This document shows positions 17,517 to 25,615 of a stretch of DNA of 64,000 nt, piece by piece. Every line of letters begins with the position of its first letter. Positions within the stretch are counted from its first letter, which is position 1. Origin of the DNA: Nitratireductor sp. (GTDB lineage Bacteria; Pseudomonadota; Alphaproteobacteria; Rhizobiales; Rhizobiaceae); NCBI GenBank assembly GCA_020637805.1, contig JACKJU010000001.1:372001-436000 (forward strand). Reading direction: 5' to 3'. The position numbers and the translations under genes are program-made. The notes under the pieces were generated by a model. The model did no database searches, was not told the DNA's origin, and worked only from the letters and a program-made list of their open reading frames with translations.

Positions 17517-18170
17517 CTAGAGAACGAATTCCTGGGCCTTCGCGAAGCCCGGCAGCGGCTTGATGGAACTGTTGAAAAGGAAACGCGGGGAAACATCGTT
17601 TCCGTCACGGCGATACAACTTCGCCACGGCAGAATTGCCGTGTCCTTCGACTGCGACCAGACGTCCATCGTCCTTGAGCTGGTTCAGGATCGTTTCGGGA
17701 ATGAATTCCACCGAGCCATTGAAGAAGATCACGTCGAACGGAGCATCCTGGCTGCTGCCCTCGATGAGCGCACCCTTGCGGATAGCGACATTCGAGTAGC
17801 CCAGTTTTTCGAGGTTGGCAGTTGCCTGCGCGGCCAGCGTCTCGTCTTCCTCGACACCGATTACCAGAGAGGCGAGCCTGGAGAAAACAGCCGACGAATA
17901 GCCTGTACCGCAACCGATATCGAGAACCACATCCTGGGGCCCGACCTGCGCCGCCTGCGTGAGCTTGCCGAACGGGATGGGTTCCATCAGGTAACGGCCG
18001 GTCGCGATACGGATGTCTTCATCGAGATAGGCAAGCGCCTTCATCTGCGCAGGCACGAATACCTCGCGAGGAACATCGAGCAGAGCCGCCAGCAATTCGA
18101 AATTGGTGACATCATTCGTGCGCAGCTGGCCGTCGACCATCCTGGTGCGCAGAGCATCGAAATCGAGCAT
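17517..18170 (-). CDS. Protein-L-isoaspartate O-methyltransferase-like protein
   Basis: A 217-residue SAM-dependent methyltransferase of the Pcm family. The Rossmann motif I is clear (VVLDIGCGTGYSSAVFS) with the acidic end of strand 2 in VIGVEED. The N terminus DFDALRTRMVDGQLRTNDVT is the alphaproteobacterial form. The usual active-site SQPY-type motif before motif I is replaced by RYLMEPIPFGKL, so isoaspartate repair activity is not assured. The start is the ATG at 18168-18170; the open frame continues upstream only because it runs through the tRNA-Cys gene. It precedes tolC. Confidence 0.85.
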   Translation of the reverse strand: MLDFDALRTRMVDGQLRTNDVTNFELLAALLDVPREVFVPAQMKALAYLDEDIRIATGRYLMEPIPFGKLTQAAQVGPQDVVLDIGCGTGYSSAVFSRLASLVIGVEEDETLAAQATANLEKLGYSNVAIRKGALIEGSSQDAPFDVIFFNGSVEFIPETILNQLKDDGRLVAVEGHGNSAVAKLYRRDGNDVSPRFLFNSSIKPLPGFAKAQEFVL

Positions 18171-18229
18171 GGCAAATCCCGCTTTTCGTTCTGGTGCGGG
18201 CACCTGCAAACCGCCCGAGAAGCTCAATC

Positions 18230-18303
18230 TGGAGGCCTCGCCCGGAATCGAACCGGGATACAAGGATTTGCAGTCCTCTGCGTAACCACTCCGCCACGAG
18301 GCC
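18230..18303 (-). tRNA. tRNA-Cys (anticodon GCA)
   Basis: A 74-base cloverleaf read on the minus strand: acceptor GGCCTCG paired with CGAGGCC, anticodon stem GAGGA/TCCTT around CTGCAAA, T arm CCCGG-TTCGATT-CCGGG, and an encoded CCA end. A weak promoter, CTTGCG-N17-CTACCA, lies just upstream. Confidence 0.97.
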
Positions 18304-18521
18304 ATCCGGGGGCGTGGTAGGCGATTTCACAACGGTGCGCAAGATGCCAGACGTTCAGGCCTGCGATTTTCCGGCGGTTTTTTTGAGCCAGTGTGCGCTG
18401 CACTGTCGCGGCATGCCGCGGATCGCGTGGCCAAGCGCAAGGATGGGCGCACTTGCCACCAGAAAGAGACCGGCAGCCCTTGGCCTTTCAACAAAATTCC
18501 GTCAGAGTGCCAAAAAGAAGG

Positions 18522-18550
18522 TTGGCAAATCGGTTTTGCCTTTGCTATAG
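18522..18550 (+). promoter_or_regulatory. Promoter of tRNA-Asn
   Basis: TTGGCA (18522-18527) and CTATAG (18545-18550) with a 17-base spacer, ending 20 bases before the mature tRNA 5' end. Confidence 0.55.
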
Positions 18551-18570
18551 GCACCGCCAACACGGCTTCT

Positions 18571-18645
18571 TCCCCGGTAGCTCAGTGGTAGAGCAAGCGA
18601 CTGTTAATCGCTTGGTCGCTGGTTCGAATCCGGCCCGGGGAGCCA
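18571..18645 (+). tRNA. tRNA-Asn (anticodon GTT)
   Basis: A 75-base cloverleaf: acceptor TCCCCGG/CCGGGGA, D arm GCTCAGTGGTAGAGC, anticodon arm AGCGA-CTGTTAA-TCGCT, T arm GCTGG-TTCGAAT-CCGGC, and an encoded GCCA end. Confidence 0.98.
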
Positions 18646-18649
18646 GATC

Positions 18650-18687
18650 AACCCGGTTCTGCTTTAAGCGGAACCGGGTTTTTCTTT
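18650..18687 (+). terminator. Rho-independent terminator of tRNA-Asn
   Basis: AACCCGGTTC (18650-18659) pairs perfectly with GAACCGGGTT (18671-18680) around an 11-base loop, followed by TTTCTTT. It starts four bases after the tRNA. Confidence 0.92.
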
Positions 18688-18754
18688 GTGCAGTGATTAT
18701 CCGTCGTGTGCCGGAGTTTCTCAGCAGCAGTTTGCGCGCTTGCAGACCAAGCAC

Positions 18755-19351
18755 TTACTGAATCAACTGGCAGAGTTCCAGTTTCGCCCTGTTCCACCTG
18801 GCAGGACTGGCAAGGGCCTTTTCACATTCACTGATGAGCTTGCTTCGGTCCTGCGGGCTGAGGCTGCGAAAAGCTGAAGTCAGTTGGGCACCTGAAAGAC
18901 CACTGATCCCGGCGCCCTTGTTGCCGGCTGCGCCCGGCACGGCATCGCCAACTCCCGGCTGTCCTCCATTGATATCGACACCGACAGTATTTCCGCCTAC
19001 GCCGACGCCAACATCGGCCATGAAGTCACTTAGCGTTTCACCGGTGTTCACATTGGTGTCCGAATCGATGCCATCGCCCAGGCTGTTGGATGTACTGGCT
19101 GAAACGTATCCGACAGAAACATCTGCGTTGACCGCCGTGCCGTCATTGCCGCCGACCGATGCACTTGCGCTGGTCCCGCTGCCGATACCGACATTGGCGT
19201 TGGCTCCGGAGTCGGTGGAAGCACCGACATCTGCAGAAATACCTCCGACCCCGGCACTCACGCCCAGGTCAATCGCGCTGGCTGTATGAATAGTTCCGGC
19301 GGTGAGCAAAGCCGCAAATGCGAAAACAGGTGCTCTCTTGATGGTCAGCAT
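18755..19351 (-). CDS. Gly/Ser/Val-rich secreted protein with conserved helical tail
   Basis: A 198-residue protein. The start at 19349-19351 follows AGGAG and yields a signal peptide (FAFAALLTAGTIHTASA). Residues about 27-140 are low complexity, built from Gly, Val, Ser, Asp, Asn and Ala in short GVG/DVG steps (VGVGVGGNTVGVDINGG), suggesting a repetitive beta-rich or flexible surface structure. The last 50 residues are different: a helical segment, LSPQDRSKLISECEKAL, ending KLELCQLIQ, with two cysteines that could pair. Similar Gly-rich proteins with such tails occur in rhizobia, function unknown. It stands alone, pointing towards the tRNA-Asn terminator. Confidence 0.7.
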   Translation of the reverse strand: MLTIKRAPVFAFAALLTAGTIHTASAIDLGVSAGVGGISADVGASTDSGANANVGIGSGTSASASVGGNDGTAVNADVSVGYVSASTSNSLGDGIDSDTNVNTGETLSDFMADVGVGVGGNTVGVDINGGQPGVGDAVPGAAGNKGAGISGLSGAQLTSAFRSLSPQDRSKLISECEKALASPARWNRAKLELCQLIQ

Positions 19352-19633
19352 GGTTGGTCTCCTCTGGTTTTCTTCGCCCTCACAATGGAAGACGAAGCCC
19401 GTCCCAGATTCACGCAACAGCATACAAACGCCGAAGATGCTGATTTGTTCCATTACATGTTTCAGTTATGCCGGTACCGGAGTTCACTGCGTGCAGTTTG
19501 ATATTCCATCAAACACTGTTTCATCGAAATAATCGTTTCCGGCAATGCGCGCCCTCCGCACGCAAGACCTTGTCTGCATGATTGACGCGCAATAGGTTGA
19601 ACGGGAATTCCAATCGCGAGAGAAAGTTAGAAA

Positions 19634-20674
19634 ATGATCCGCGAAGACACGCTCGCCGCCATTGGCAACACGCCCCTCATTCGCCTCAAACGCGCATCCG
19701 AAATGACCGGTTGCACAATTCTCGGCAAGGCCGAGTTCATGAATCCGGGCCAGTCGGTCAAGGACCGTGCCGCGCTCTACATCATCCGCAAGGCGTTGGA
19801 ACGTGGCGAGATCGCGCCTGGAGGAACGATCGTCGAGGGCACGGCGGGCAACACCGGAATCGGTCTTGCCCTGGTGGCCAGCGCCCTGGGATTCCGGACA
19901 GTTATCGTTATCCCCGAAACGCAGTCGCAGGAAAAGAAGGACGCCATCCGGCTGTTCGGCGCCGAGCTTGTCGAGGTTCCGGCCGTTCCCTACAAGAACC
20001 CCAACAACTACGTGAAGGTCTCCGGGCGCCTGGCCGAACAGCTTGCCCGGACAGAACCCAACGGAGCGATCTGGGCCAACCAGTTCGACAACGTTGCAAA
20101 CCGCGAGGCTCACATCGAGACGACCGCGCCGGAGATCTGGCGCGATACGGAAGGCAAGATCGACGGCTTCGTGGCTGCGGTCGGCTCGGGCGGCACGCTT
20201 GCCGGCACCGGCTTTGGCCTCAAATCGAGAAACAGCGATATCAAGATTGCGCTGGCCGACCCGGAAGGCGCGGCGCTCTACAGCTACTACACTACCGGAG
20301 AATTCAAGTCGGAGGGATCATCGATCACGGAAGGAATTGGCCAGGGCCGGATTACAGCCAACCTGGAGGGCTTCACTCCCGATCTCGCCTTTCGCATCCC
20401 CGACAGCGAGGCCATCCCCATTGTCTTTGACCTGCTTGAAAATGAAGGCCTGTGCGTGGGCGGATCCTCGGGAATCAACGTCGCCGGCGCGATCCGCCTC
20501 GCGCGTGAACTCGGTCCCGGCCACACCATCGTGACCATCCTGTGCGATTACGGCTCGCGCTATCAGTCAAAGCTTTTCAACCCGGAATTCCTGCGCTCGA
20601 AGGACCTGCCGGTGCCTCATTGGCTCACTCGCAAGTCGGAAATTGACATTCCCTTCGAACCCGTGGATGCATGA
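19634..20674 (+). CDS. cysK: Cysteine synthase A
   Basis: A PLP-dependent fold type II enzyme that makes cysteine from O-acetylserine and sulfide. The PLP lysine lies in MNPGQSVKDRAALYI; GTAGNTGIGLAL is the substrate/phosphate loop and GSGGTLAGTGFGL binds the cofactor phosphate. The 346 residues make it about 30 longer than E. coli CysK; the extra part is C-terminal, a form common in alphaproteobacteria. The ATG at 19634 follows GAGAAAGTTAGAAA. It is first in a plus-strand cluster with alaX, GNAT, GFA, sseA and a second GNAT gene. Confidence 0.93.
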   Translation: MIREDTLAAIGNTPLIRLKRASEMTGCTILGKAEFMNPGQSVKDRAALYIIRKALERGEIAPGGTIVEGTAGNTGIGLALVASALGFRTVIVIPETQSQEKKDAIRLFGAELVEVPAVPYKNPNNYVKVSGRLAEQLARTEPNGAIWANQFDNVANREAHIETTAPEIWRDTEGKIDGFVAAVGSGGTLAGTGFGLKSRNSDIKIALADPEGAALYSYYTTGEFKSEGSSITEGIGQGRITANLEGFTPDLAFRIPDSEAIPIVFDLLENEGLCVGGSSGINVAGAIRLARELGPGHTIVTILCDYGSRYQSKLFNPEFLRSKDLPVPHWLTRKSEIDIPFEPVDA

Positions 20675-20695
20675 CCCGACGGAGGTCATGCAACA

Positions 20696-21439
20696 ATGGT
20701 ATACCGGACTGAAAAGGCATTTCTGGATGATGCCTATCTGACAGCCTGCGAGGCGAAGGTGGTGGCCGTGAACGAACGCGGCGGCATCATTCTCGACAGG
20801 ACCAATTTCTATGCCACCAGTGGCGGCCAGCCCGGCGATACCGGCTGGCTTGAACGCAGTGACGGCAGCCGCATTGAAATCGCCGCGACGGTAAACGGGG
20901 AGGACAAGAACGAGATCGTGCTCGTCCCGGCCGAAGGCCAGGCTTTGCCGCAGACCGGTGAAACGGTTACCTGTCACATCGACTGGGAGCGCCGCTACAA
21001 GCTCATGCGCATGCACACTGCCTGCCACCTTCTTTCGGTCGTCTGCCCCTACCCGATCACATCTGCCAATGTCGGCGAAGAGGAAAGCCGTGTAGATCTC
21101 GACATTCCCGAGGCGGGTGTCCGCAAGGAAGAAGTTACCGAGCAGATCATGGCGCTGGTTCGCGGAAATCATCCGATCTACGCGGAATGGATCACGGAAG
21201 CCGATCTGGAGGCCAATCCCGACATGGTGAAATCCAAGAATGTTCGTCCGCCAAAAGGCCTCGGCAACATCCGGCTGGTCTGCATTGGCGCAAATGCCGC
21301 AGTCGACAGCCAGCCATGCGGCGGCACGCATGTTTCAGAGACCCAGGAAGTGGGCGAAGTTCATATCGGCAAGATTGACAAGAAAGGCCGCGAGAACCGG
21401 CGTTTCCGTATCCGCTTCGGCCCGATGCCTGTGCAATGA
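20696..21439 (+). CDS. Alanyl-tRNA editing protein (AlaX type)
   Basis: A free-standing editing domain homologous to the AlaRS editing module, which deacylates mischarged tRNA-Ala (Ser or Gly). Both zinc half-sites are visible: HxxxH in MRMHTACHLLSV and CxxxH in SQPCGGTHVSE. The N-terminal TNFYATSGGQPGDTGW is the beta-barrel entry motif shared with AlaRS. 247 residues fits the AlaX-M class. It starts 21 bases after cysK and overlaps the next gene by four bases (ATGA), so translation is coupled. Exact misacylated substrate not determinable. Confidence 0.9.
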   Translation: MVYRTEKAFLDDAYLTACEAKVVAVNERGGIILDRTNFYATSGGQPGDTGWLERSDGSRIEIAATVNGEDKNEIVLVPAEGQALPQTGETVTCHIDWERRYKLMRMHTACHLLSVVCPYPITSANVGEEESRVDLDIPEAGVRKEEVTEQIMALVRGNHPIYAEWITEADLEANPDMVKSKNVRPPKGLGNIRLVCIGANAAVDSQPCGGTHVSETQEVGEVHIGKIDKKGRENRRFRIRFGPMPVQ

Positions 21440-21969
21440 CAATCGCCCGGACAGAAATAAGGCCCGAAACGGAAGCCGACATCGCAGCCATCCGCGAGGT
21501 TACGGACGAAGCGTTCGCAACCGCCGAGCACAGTAGCGGTACCGAGGCATTGATCGTCGAACGGCTTCGCGAGCGGGGAAAACTTTCACTGTCGCTTGTT
21601 GCCGAGCAGGAAGGCGTGGTCAGGGGCCATGTCGCGTTCTCACCTGTGACGATCGACGGCCAGGCCAGCGGCTGGTTCGGGCTCGGGCCGGTGTCGGTCT
21701 CTCCGCGCTGGCAAAATCGCGGCATCGGCGAGGCGCTGATCCGTGAGGGCTTGAAAAGGTTGGAGGAAACGGGTGGAAGCGGATGCGTGCTTCTCGGATA
21801 TCCGGCCTATTATTCGCGTTTCGGATTTGCCCACCATCGGCAACTGTCGATGCAAGGATTACCGGAAGAACACGCCGCGAACTTCATGGCGATTGCATTT
21901 GCGGGCGATGTTCCGCAAGGCAGCGTGGTGTTTGACGAGGCTTTCGAAGTGAGTGCAGACGAAGTTTGA
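21436..21969 (+). CDS. GNAT-family N-acetyltransferase (YhbS-like)
   Basis: A 177-residue acyl-CoA-dependent acetyltransferase. The CoA pyrophosphate loop is VSPRWQNRGIGEALIREG, preceded by the strand GLGPVSV and followed by CVLLGYPAYYSRFGF, which is the layout of the YhbS group. Substrate unknown. It overlaps alaX by four bases and is 12 bases before the GFA gene, so it belongs to the cysK cluster. Confidence 0.87.
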   Translation: MTIARTEIRPETEADIAAIREVTDEAFATAEHSSGTEALIVERLRERGKLSLSLVAEQEGVVRGHVAFSPVTIDGQASGWFGLGPVSVSPRWQNRGIGEALIREGLKRLEETGGSGCVLLGYPAYYSRFGFAHHRQLSMQGLPEEHAANFMAIAFAGDVPQGSVVFDEAFEVSADEV

Positions 21970-21981
21970 GGAGCATGCCAG

Positions 21982-22479
21982 ATGATACTTGAAGGATCAT
22001 GCCATTGCCGTGCCGTCCGGTTCAGCATCGAGAGCGACACGCCCTACCCCTACCAGCGCTGCTATTGCTCTATTTGCCGCAAGACCCAGGGCGGCGGCGG
22101 ATATGCGGTCAACCTCATGGGTTGGGCGGACAGCCTGAAGGTCGAGGGCAAGGAGCACATCAACATATACCATGCGCGGATTGAAGACGGATCGCAAAGC
22201 CCGGTCGAGCGGCATTTCTGCGGCAAGTGCGGCTCAGCCCTTTGGGTGTATCACGACAAATGGCCGGACCTCATGCATCCGTTTGCAAGCGCAATCGACA
22301 CCGCACTTCCGGTGCCACCGGAAACCGTTCACATAATGACCGAGTTCAAGGCTGAATGGGTGGAAATTCCTGAAGGACCTGAACATGTCAGTTTCTCCGG
22401 ATATCCGAACAAGTCCATTGAAGTCTGGCACGACAGCGTGATCAGCGGCGCGTCCGGCAGCGAGGATCAATCCCGATGA
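21982..22479 (+). CDS. GFA-domain (CENP-V/GFA) protein
   Basis: A 165-residue protein with the zinc ligands of the GFA fold: GSCHCRAVRF near the N terminus, CYCSICRKT, and HFCGKCGSALWVY. The family includes glutathione-dependent formaldehyde-activating enzymes but most bacterial members have no proven substrate. The ATG at 21982 follows GAGGAGCATGCCAG. It overlaps sseA by four bases, so the two are translationally coupled. Function inside the cysteine/sulfur cluster is open. Confidence 0.88.
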   Translation: MILEGSCHCRAVRFSIESDTPYPYQRCYCSICRKTQGGGGYAVNLMGWADSLKVEGKEHINIYHARIEDGSQSPVERHFCGKCGSALWVYHDKWPDLMHPFASAIDTALPVPPETVHIMTEFKAEWVEIPEGPEHVSFSGYPNKSIEVWHDSVISGASGSEDQSR

Positions 22480-23324
22480 GCAGCAATCCCTTCTTCATTT
22501 CGGCGCAGGAACTGGAGGGCGAACTGGGCTCGCCTGACCTCAGAATCGTCGATAGCTCCTGGTACCTTCCCGCGATGAACCGGGATCCGAAGGCCGAGTT
22601 CGCCGAGAACCGGCTGCCGGGCGCGGTTTACTTCGACATCGACGACATTGCCGACAAGAACTCGGATCTGCCGCACATGCTGCCATCGCCCGAGGCGTTC
22701 GGCGAGGCGATGGGCCGGCTGGGCCTGAGCGAAAACGACCGGATTGTCGTTTATGACGGCCCCGGCCTGTTTTCTTCGGCGCGCGGATGGTGGTCACTGT
22801 GGGTCATGGGGGCAAGGAATGTCCGCATTCTCGAAGGCGGCATGGATGGCTGGAAGAAGGAAGGACGTCCACTGGAAACGGGAGAACCTGCACACCCTCG
22901 CCCTGCCAGCTTCCAGACGAATTTCTCGGCCGGGCGCGTTCGCGATTTTGACTACATGCTCAAGAACCTGAAGAACGGCACGACAATCGTGCTCGATGCA
23001 CGTCCCTACGGGCGCTTCATCGGCCAGGACCCGGAGCCGAGGCCCGGACTTAGAAGCGGCCACATGCCGGGAGCGCGATCCATGCCGGCAATCGATCTGG
23101 TGCGCGACGGCAGGCTTCTCCCGAAAGAGGAACTCCGGATTCTGCTGGAAGACAATGACGTGAAGCCCGGCAGGCATGTCACCACGACCTGCGGTTCCGG
23201 CGCGACGGCGGCAATTCTCACTCTTGCGCTTGAAACCATTGGCCATGGCGACCATTCGCTCTACGATGGTTCATGGGCGGACTGGGGATCAAGGCCCAAT
23301 GCCCCAGTGGCGATATGGAAATAG
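22476..23324 (+). CDS. sseA: 3-mercaptopyruvate sulfurtransferase
   Basis: A two-domain rhodanese of 282 residues that moves sulfur from 3-mercaptopyruvate to thiols or cyanide. The N-terminal inactive rhodanese domain includes VVYDGPGLFSSARGWWSL. The C-terminal domain has the active loop CGSGATAA, the mercaptopyruvate type (CG-S-G-x-T-A) rather than the thiosulfate type (CRxGxx). Arg residues in LDARPYGRFIGQ and GHMPGARSMP are the substrate contacts of the family. It links cysteine metabolism to the upstream cysK. Confidence 0.92.
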   Translation: MSSNPFFISAQELEGELGSPDLRIVDSSWYLPAMNRDPKAEFAENRLPGAVYFDIDDIADKNSDLPHMLPSPEAFGEAMGRLGLSENDRIVVYDGPGLFSSARGWWSLWVMGARNVRILEGGMDGWKKEGRPLETGEPAHPRPASFQTNFSAGRVRDFDYMLKNLKNGTTIVLDARPYGRFIGQDPEPRPGLRSGHMPGARSMPAIDLVRDGRLLPKEELRILLEDNDVKPGRHVTTTCGSGATAAILTLALETIGHGDHSLYDGSWADWGSRPNAPVAIWK

Positions 23325-23348
23325 ACTAGGGAGCGCGAGAAGCGACGC

Positions 23349-23936
23349 ATGCCGGACAAGAATGATCAGAACGGGAAAAGCACCCCGGGCAAACAGGGCG
23401 GCAAGCGGGTCCGCAAGGCAAGAAAGCTGACCGCAAGGGTGACGCATCTGGAGATGAACTCGCGCCCGGGCAAGACACTTCCCCTGCCTTCCCGTCCGCG
23501 AACCGCTTTGCTGCGCGCAGAGAACATCCCGATTTCATTCTATCGCTGGCTCTACGAACAGGTGGGCAAAGAGCATCACTGGTATGTTCGTCGGGTCATG
23601 TCCGACAATGACGTGGCAGCAACTATCAACGCCGAGACGACGCATATCGAGATACTTTATGCGGATGGCTGCCCGGCAGGTTTCTTCGAACTGGATGCCA
23701 GCAAGCTGCCCGAGTCCGTGGAACTGGTCTATTTCGGAATTGCCCCGCCCTATCAGGGGCTCGGTCTTGGCAAATGGTTCCTGCTCCAGGCGATTGAAAG
23801 CGCATGGGACATGGATCCGCAGAAGATCACGGTTCACACGAACACGCTCGATCATCCTGCCGCACTGGGCCTCTATCAGCGCATGGGCTTCTCGCCTTGC
23901 GCGATCAGCGAAGAGACCGTCACTGTCTGGGAGTGA
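23349..23936 (+). CDS. GNAT-family N-acetyltransferase
   Basis: A 195-residue protein: about 35 basic, disordered N-terminal residues (GGKRVRKARKLTARV), then a GNAT domain with strand VELVYFGI, CoA loop APPYQGLGLGKWFL, and the end motif PAALGLYQRMGFSPC. It keeps the features of an active acetyltransferase; its substrate is unknown. It is 24 bases after sseA, the last large gene of the cysK cluster. The lysine/arginine-rich head is unusual for a GNAT enzyme and may bind nucleic acid or be removed. Confidence 0.85.
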   Translation: MPDKNDQNGKSTPGKQGGKRVRKARKLTARVTHLEMNSRPGKTLPLPSRPRTALLRAENIPISFYRWLYEQVGKEHHWYVRRVMSDNDVAATINAETTHIEILYADGCPAGFFELDASKLPESVELVYFGIAPPYQGLGLGKWFLLQAIESAWDMDPQKITVHTNTLDHPAALGLYQRMGFSPCAISEETVTVWE

Positions 23937-24023
23937 CCATGGTGTGACGGATCGCACGCCTTGCTGACGAGATTTCCTGCATGGTCCTTTTACCGGCAAC
24001 CAATGCCAGCAGGGAAAACCGTC

Positions 24024-24182
24024 ATGATCCGCATCTCGAAGAAGAATATCGCCGCCACCTTCGCCATCCTCGTCGCATGTGGCGCCATGCTTCAGAGCAC
24101 CGAATTTGCGCATGCAGGCAAATCCGCTGCTGGGAATTCCAGCGGAAGCGTATCGGGAATGGACCTTGGAAGCGGCCGCTGA
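24024..24182 (+). CDS. Small secreted peptide (52 residues)
   Basis: A short gene with AGGG eight bases before the ATG at 24024. The product has a full signal peptide (basic MIRISKKN, hydrophobic AATFAILVACGAML, cleavage near AHA-GKS) and leaves a tiny Gly/Ser-rich mature part (GKSAAGNSSGSVSGMD). The stop lies 23 bases before a strong terminator, as expected for a real last gene. No homologue recognised by eye. Confidence 0.6.
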   Translation: MIRISKKNIAATFAILVACGAMLQSTEFAHAGKSAAGNSSGSVSGMDLGSGR

Positions 24183-24204
24183 AGCCTTTCACTTATCGCA
24201 AGCA

Positions 24205-24239
24205 GAAAAAAGCCGCGAGGGAACCCCTCGCGGCTTTTT
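24205..24239. terminator. Bidirectional terminator between the cysK cluster and ald
   Basis: AGCCGCGAGGG (24211-24221), loop AAC, CCCTCGCGGCT (24225-24235). A run of A before and five T after give a terminator on both strands. Confidence 0.93.
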
Positions 24240-24278
24240 CGTTCGTTCAAAAGTATGCCTGGTCGCGGATTGGAACGA

Positions 24279-25409
24279 TCAGGCAGCCTTGGACTGACCA
24301 GAGAGCGCCTCCAGCGGATCCACCATTTTGAGACCCAGAGCATCCGCAACCGGCTTGTTGGTGACCATGCCGCGATGAACGTTCAGGCCATTGAGGAGGT
24401 GCGGATCGTTCTTGAGTGCTTCCAGACCATTGTCTGCAAGCGCGAGGCCGAACGGCAGTGTCGCGTTGTTGAGGGCGTAGGACGACGTCATGGGGACGGC
24501 ACCCGGCATGTTCGCGACGCAGTAGTGGACAATGCCGTCGACTTCGTAGGTCGGCTCGGCATGGGTTGTGGCCTTCGATGTCTCGAAGCAGCCGCCCTGA
24601 TCGATTGCAACATCGACCATGACTGCGCCCTGGCGCATGTTCTTGAGCATGTCGCGGGTAACCAGCTTCGGAGCAGCAGCGCCTGGAATGAGCACAGCAC
24701 CGATGATGAGATCGGATTCGCGGGTCAGTTCGTCGAGCGCGTCCACGGTCGAGAAACGGGTAACCACCCTGCCCTGGAAAATGTCGTCAAGCTGGCGCAG
24801 ACGCGGCAGCGAACGGTCGAGAATGGTGACATGGGCACCAAGGCCAACGGCCATCTTGGCGGCTTCGGTACCAACGACGCCGCCGCCGATCACCACGACG
24901 CTGCACGGTGCAACACCTGGTACGCCGCCAAGCAGTTTGCCACGGCCGCCATTGGGTTTCTGTAGCGCGGTGGCCCCTGCCTGGATCGACAGACGGCCGG
25001 CAACCTCGGACATCGGGGCAAGAAGCGGAAGTCCGCCGCGCGGATCGGTTACCGTCTCATAGGCAACTGCAGTGCAGCCGGACTTGATCAAACCCTCGGT
25101 CTGTTCCGGATCGGGCGCGAGGTGGAGGTAGGTATAGAGGATCTGGCCTTCGGAGAGCTGGGCATATTCGACCGGCTGCGGCTCCTTGACCTTGATGACC
25201 ATTTCCGACTTGGCGAAAATCTCCTTGGCGTCGGAGGCAATGCTTGCGCCTGCAGCAACATAGTCCTCGTCACTTGCATTGATGCCGATGCCTGCCCCTG
25301 TTTCCACGGCCACATCATGGCCATGCGCGACGTATTCGCGAACTGAACCCGGCGTGAGGCCGACACGGAACTCGTTGTTCTTGATTTCCCTTGGAACACC
25401 TATGCGCAT
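24279..25409 (-). CDS. ald: Alanine dehydrogenase
   Basis: NAD-dependent enzyme converting L-alanine to pyruvate and ammonia, or the reverse. The 376 residues begin MRIGVPREIKNNEFRVGLTP (start 25407-25409, preceded by GGAGGCTC); the open frame upstream is not coding. Residues of the active site lie in VKVKEPQ, and the NAD-binding loop is VVVIGGGVVGTEAAKMAVGLG. It is transcribed away from an Lrp-family regulator, the standard arrangement for ald control in alphaproteobacteria. Confidence 0.96.
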   Translation of the reverse strand: MRIGVPREIKNNEFRVGLTPGSVREYVAHGHDVAVETGAGIGINASDEDYVAAGASIASDAKEIFAKSEMVIKVKEPQPVEYAQLSEGQILYTYLHLAPDPEQTEGLIKSGCTAVAYETVTDPRGGLPLLAPMSEVAGRLSIQAGATALQKPNGGRGKLLGGVPGVAPCSVVVIGGGVVGTEAAKMAVGLGAHVTILDRSLPRLRQLDDIFQGRVVTRFSTVDALDELTRESDLIIGAVLIPGAAAPKLVTRDMLKNMRQGAVMVDVAIDQGGCFETSKATTHAEPTYEVDGIVHYCVANMPGAVPMTSSYALNNATLPFGLALADNGLEALKNDPHLLNGLNVHRGMVTNKPVADALGLKMVDPLEALSGQSKAA

Positions 25410-25585
25410 ATTGAGCCTCCTGTAGCAGGGATGCCTTGTCGGCAACCGCCGGTCTCTTGCCTGAACTGATTTCGGATTTGCGCCGGATGGCATTGCACCA
25501 TGACCGGCCTGATACGATAATGCCCGAAACCACCGGGTATTTCCTTGCGAAGATGGATTGCCGCAGCATCCTTTTTGCAATATTC

Positions 25586-25606
25586 TTCGATTTTATCTCA
25601 ATCGAA
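25586..25606. promoter_or_regulatory. Candidate Lrp/AldR operator
   Basis: TTCGATT and AATCGAA arms, seven bases each and separated by seven, lie in the A/T-rich stretch of the ald-lrp gap. The site ends only 9 bases before the regulator's start, a position suited to autoregulation. Confidence 0.4.
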
Positions 25607-25615
25607 TGCAACTTC

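Noticed and set aside
18171..18305. N-terminal extension of the pcm-like protein
   Set aside because: The extension reads straight through the tRNA-Cys gene; the internal start gives the family N terminus.
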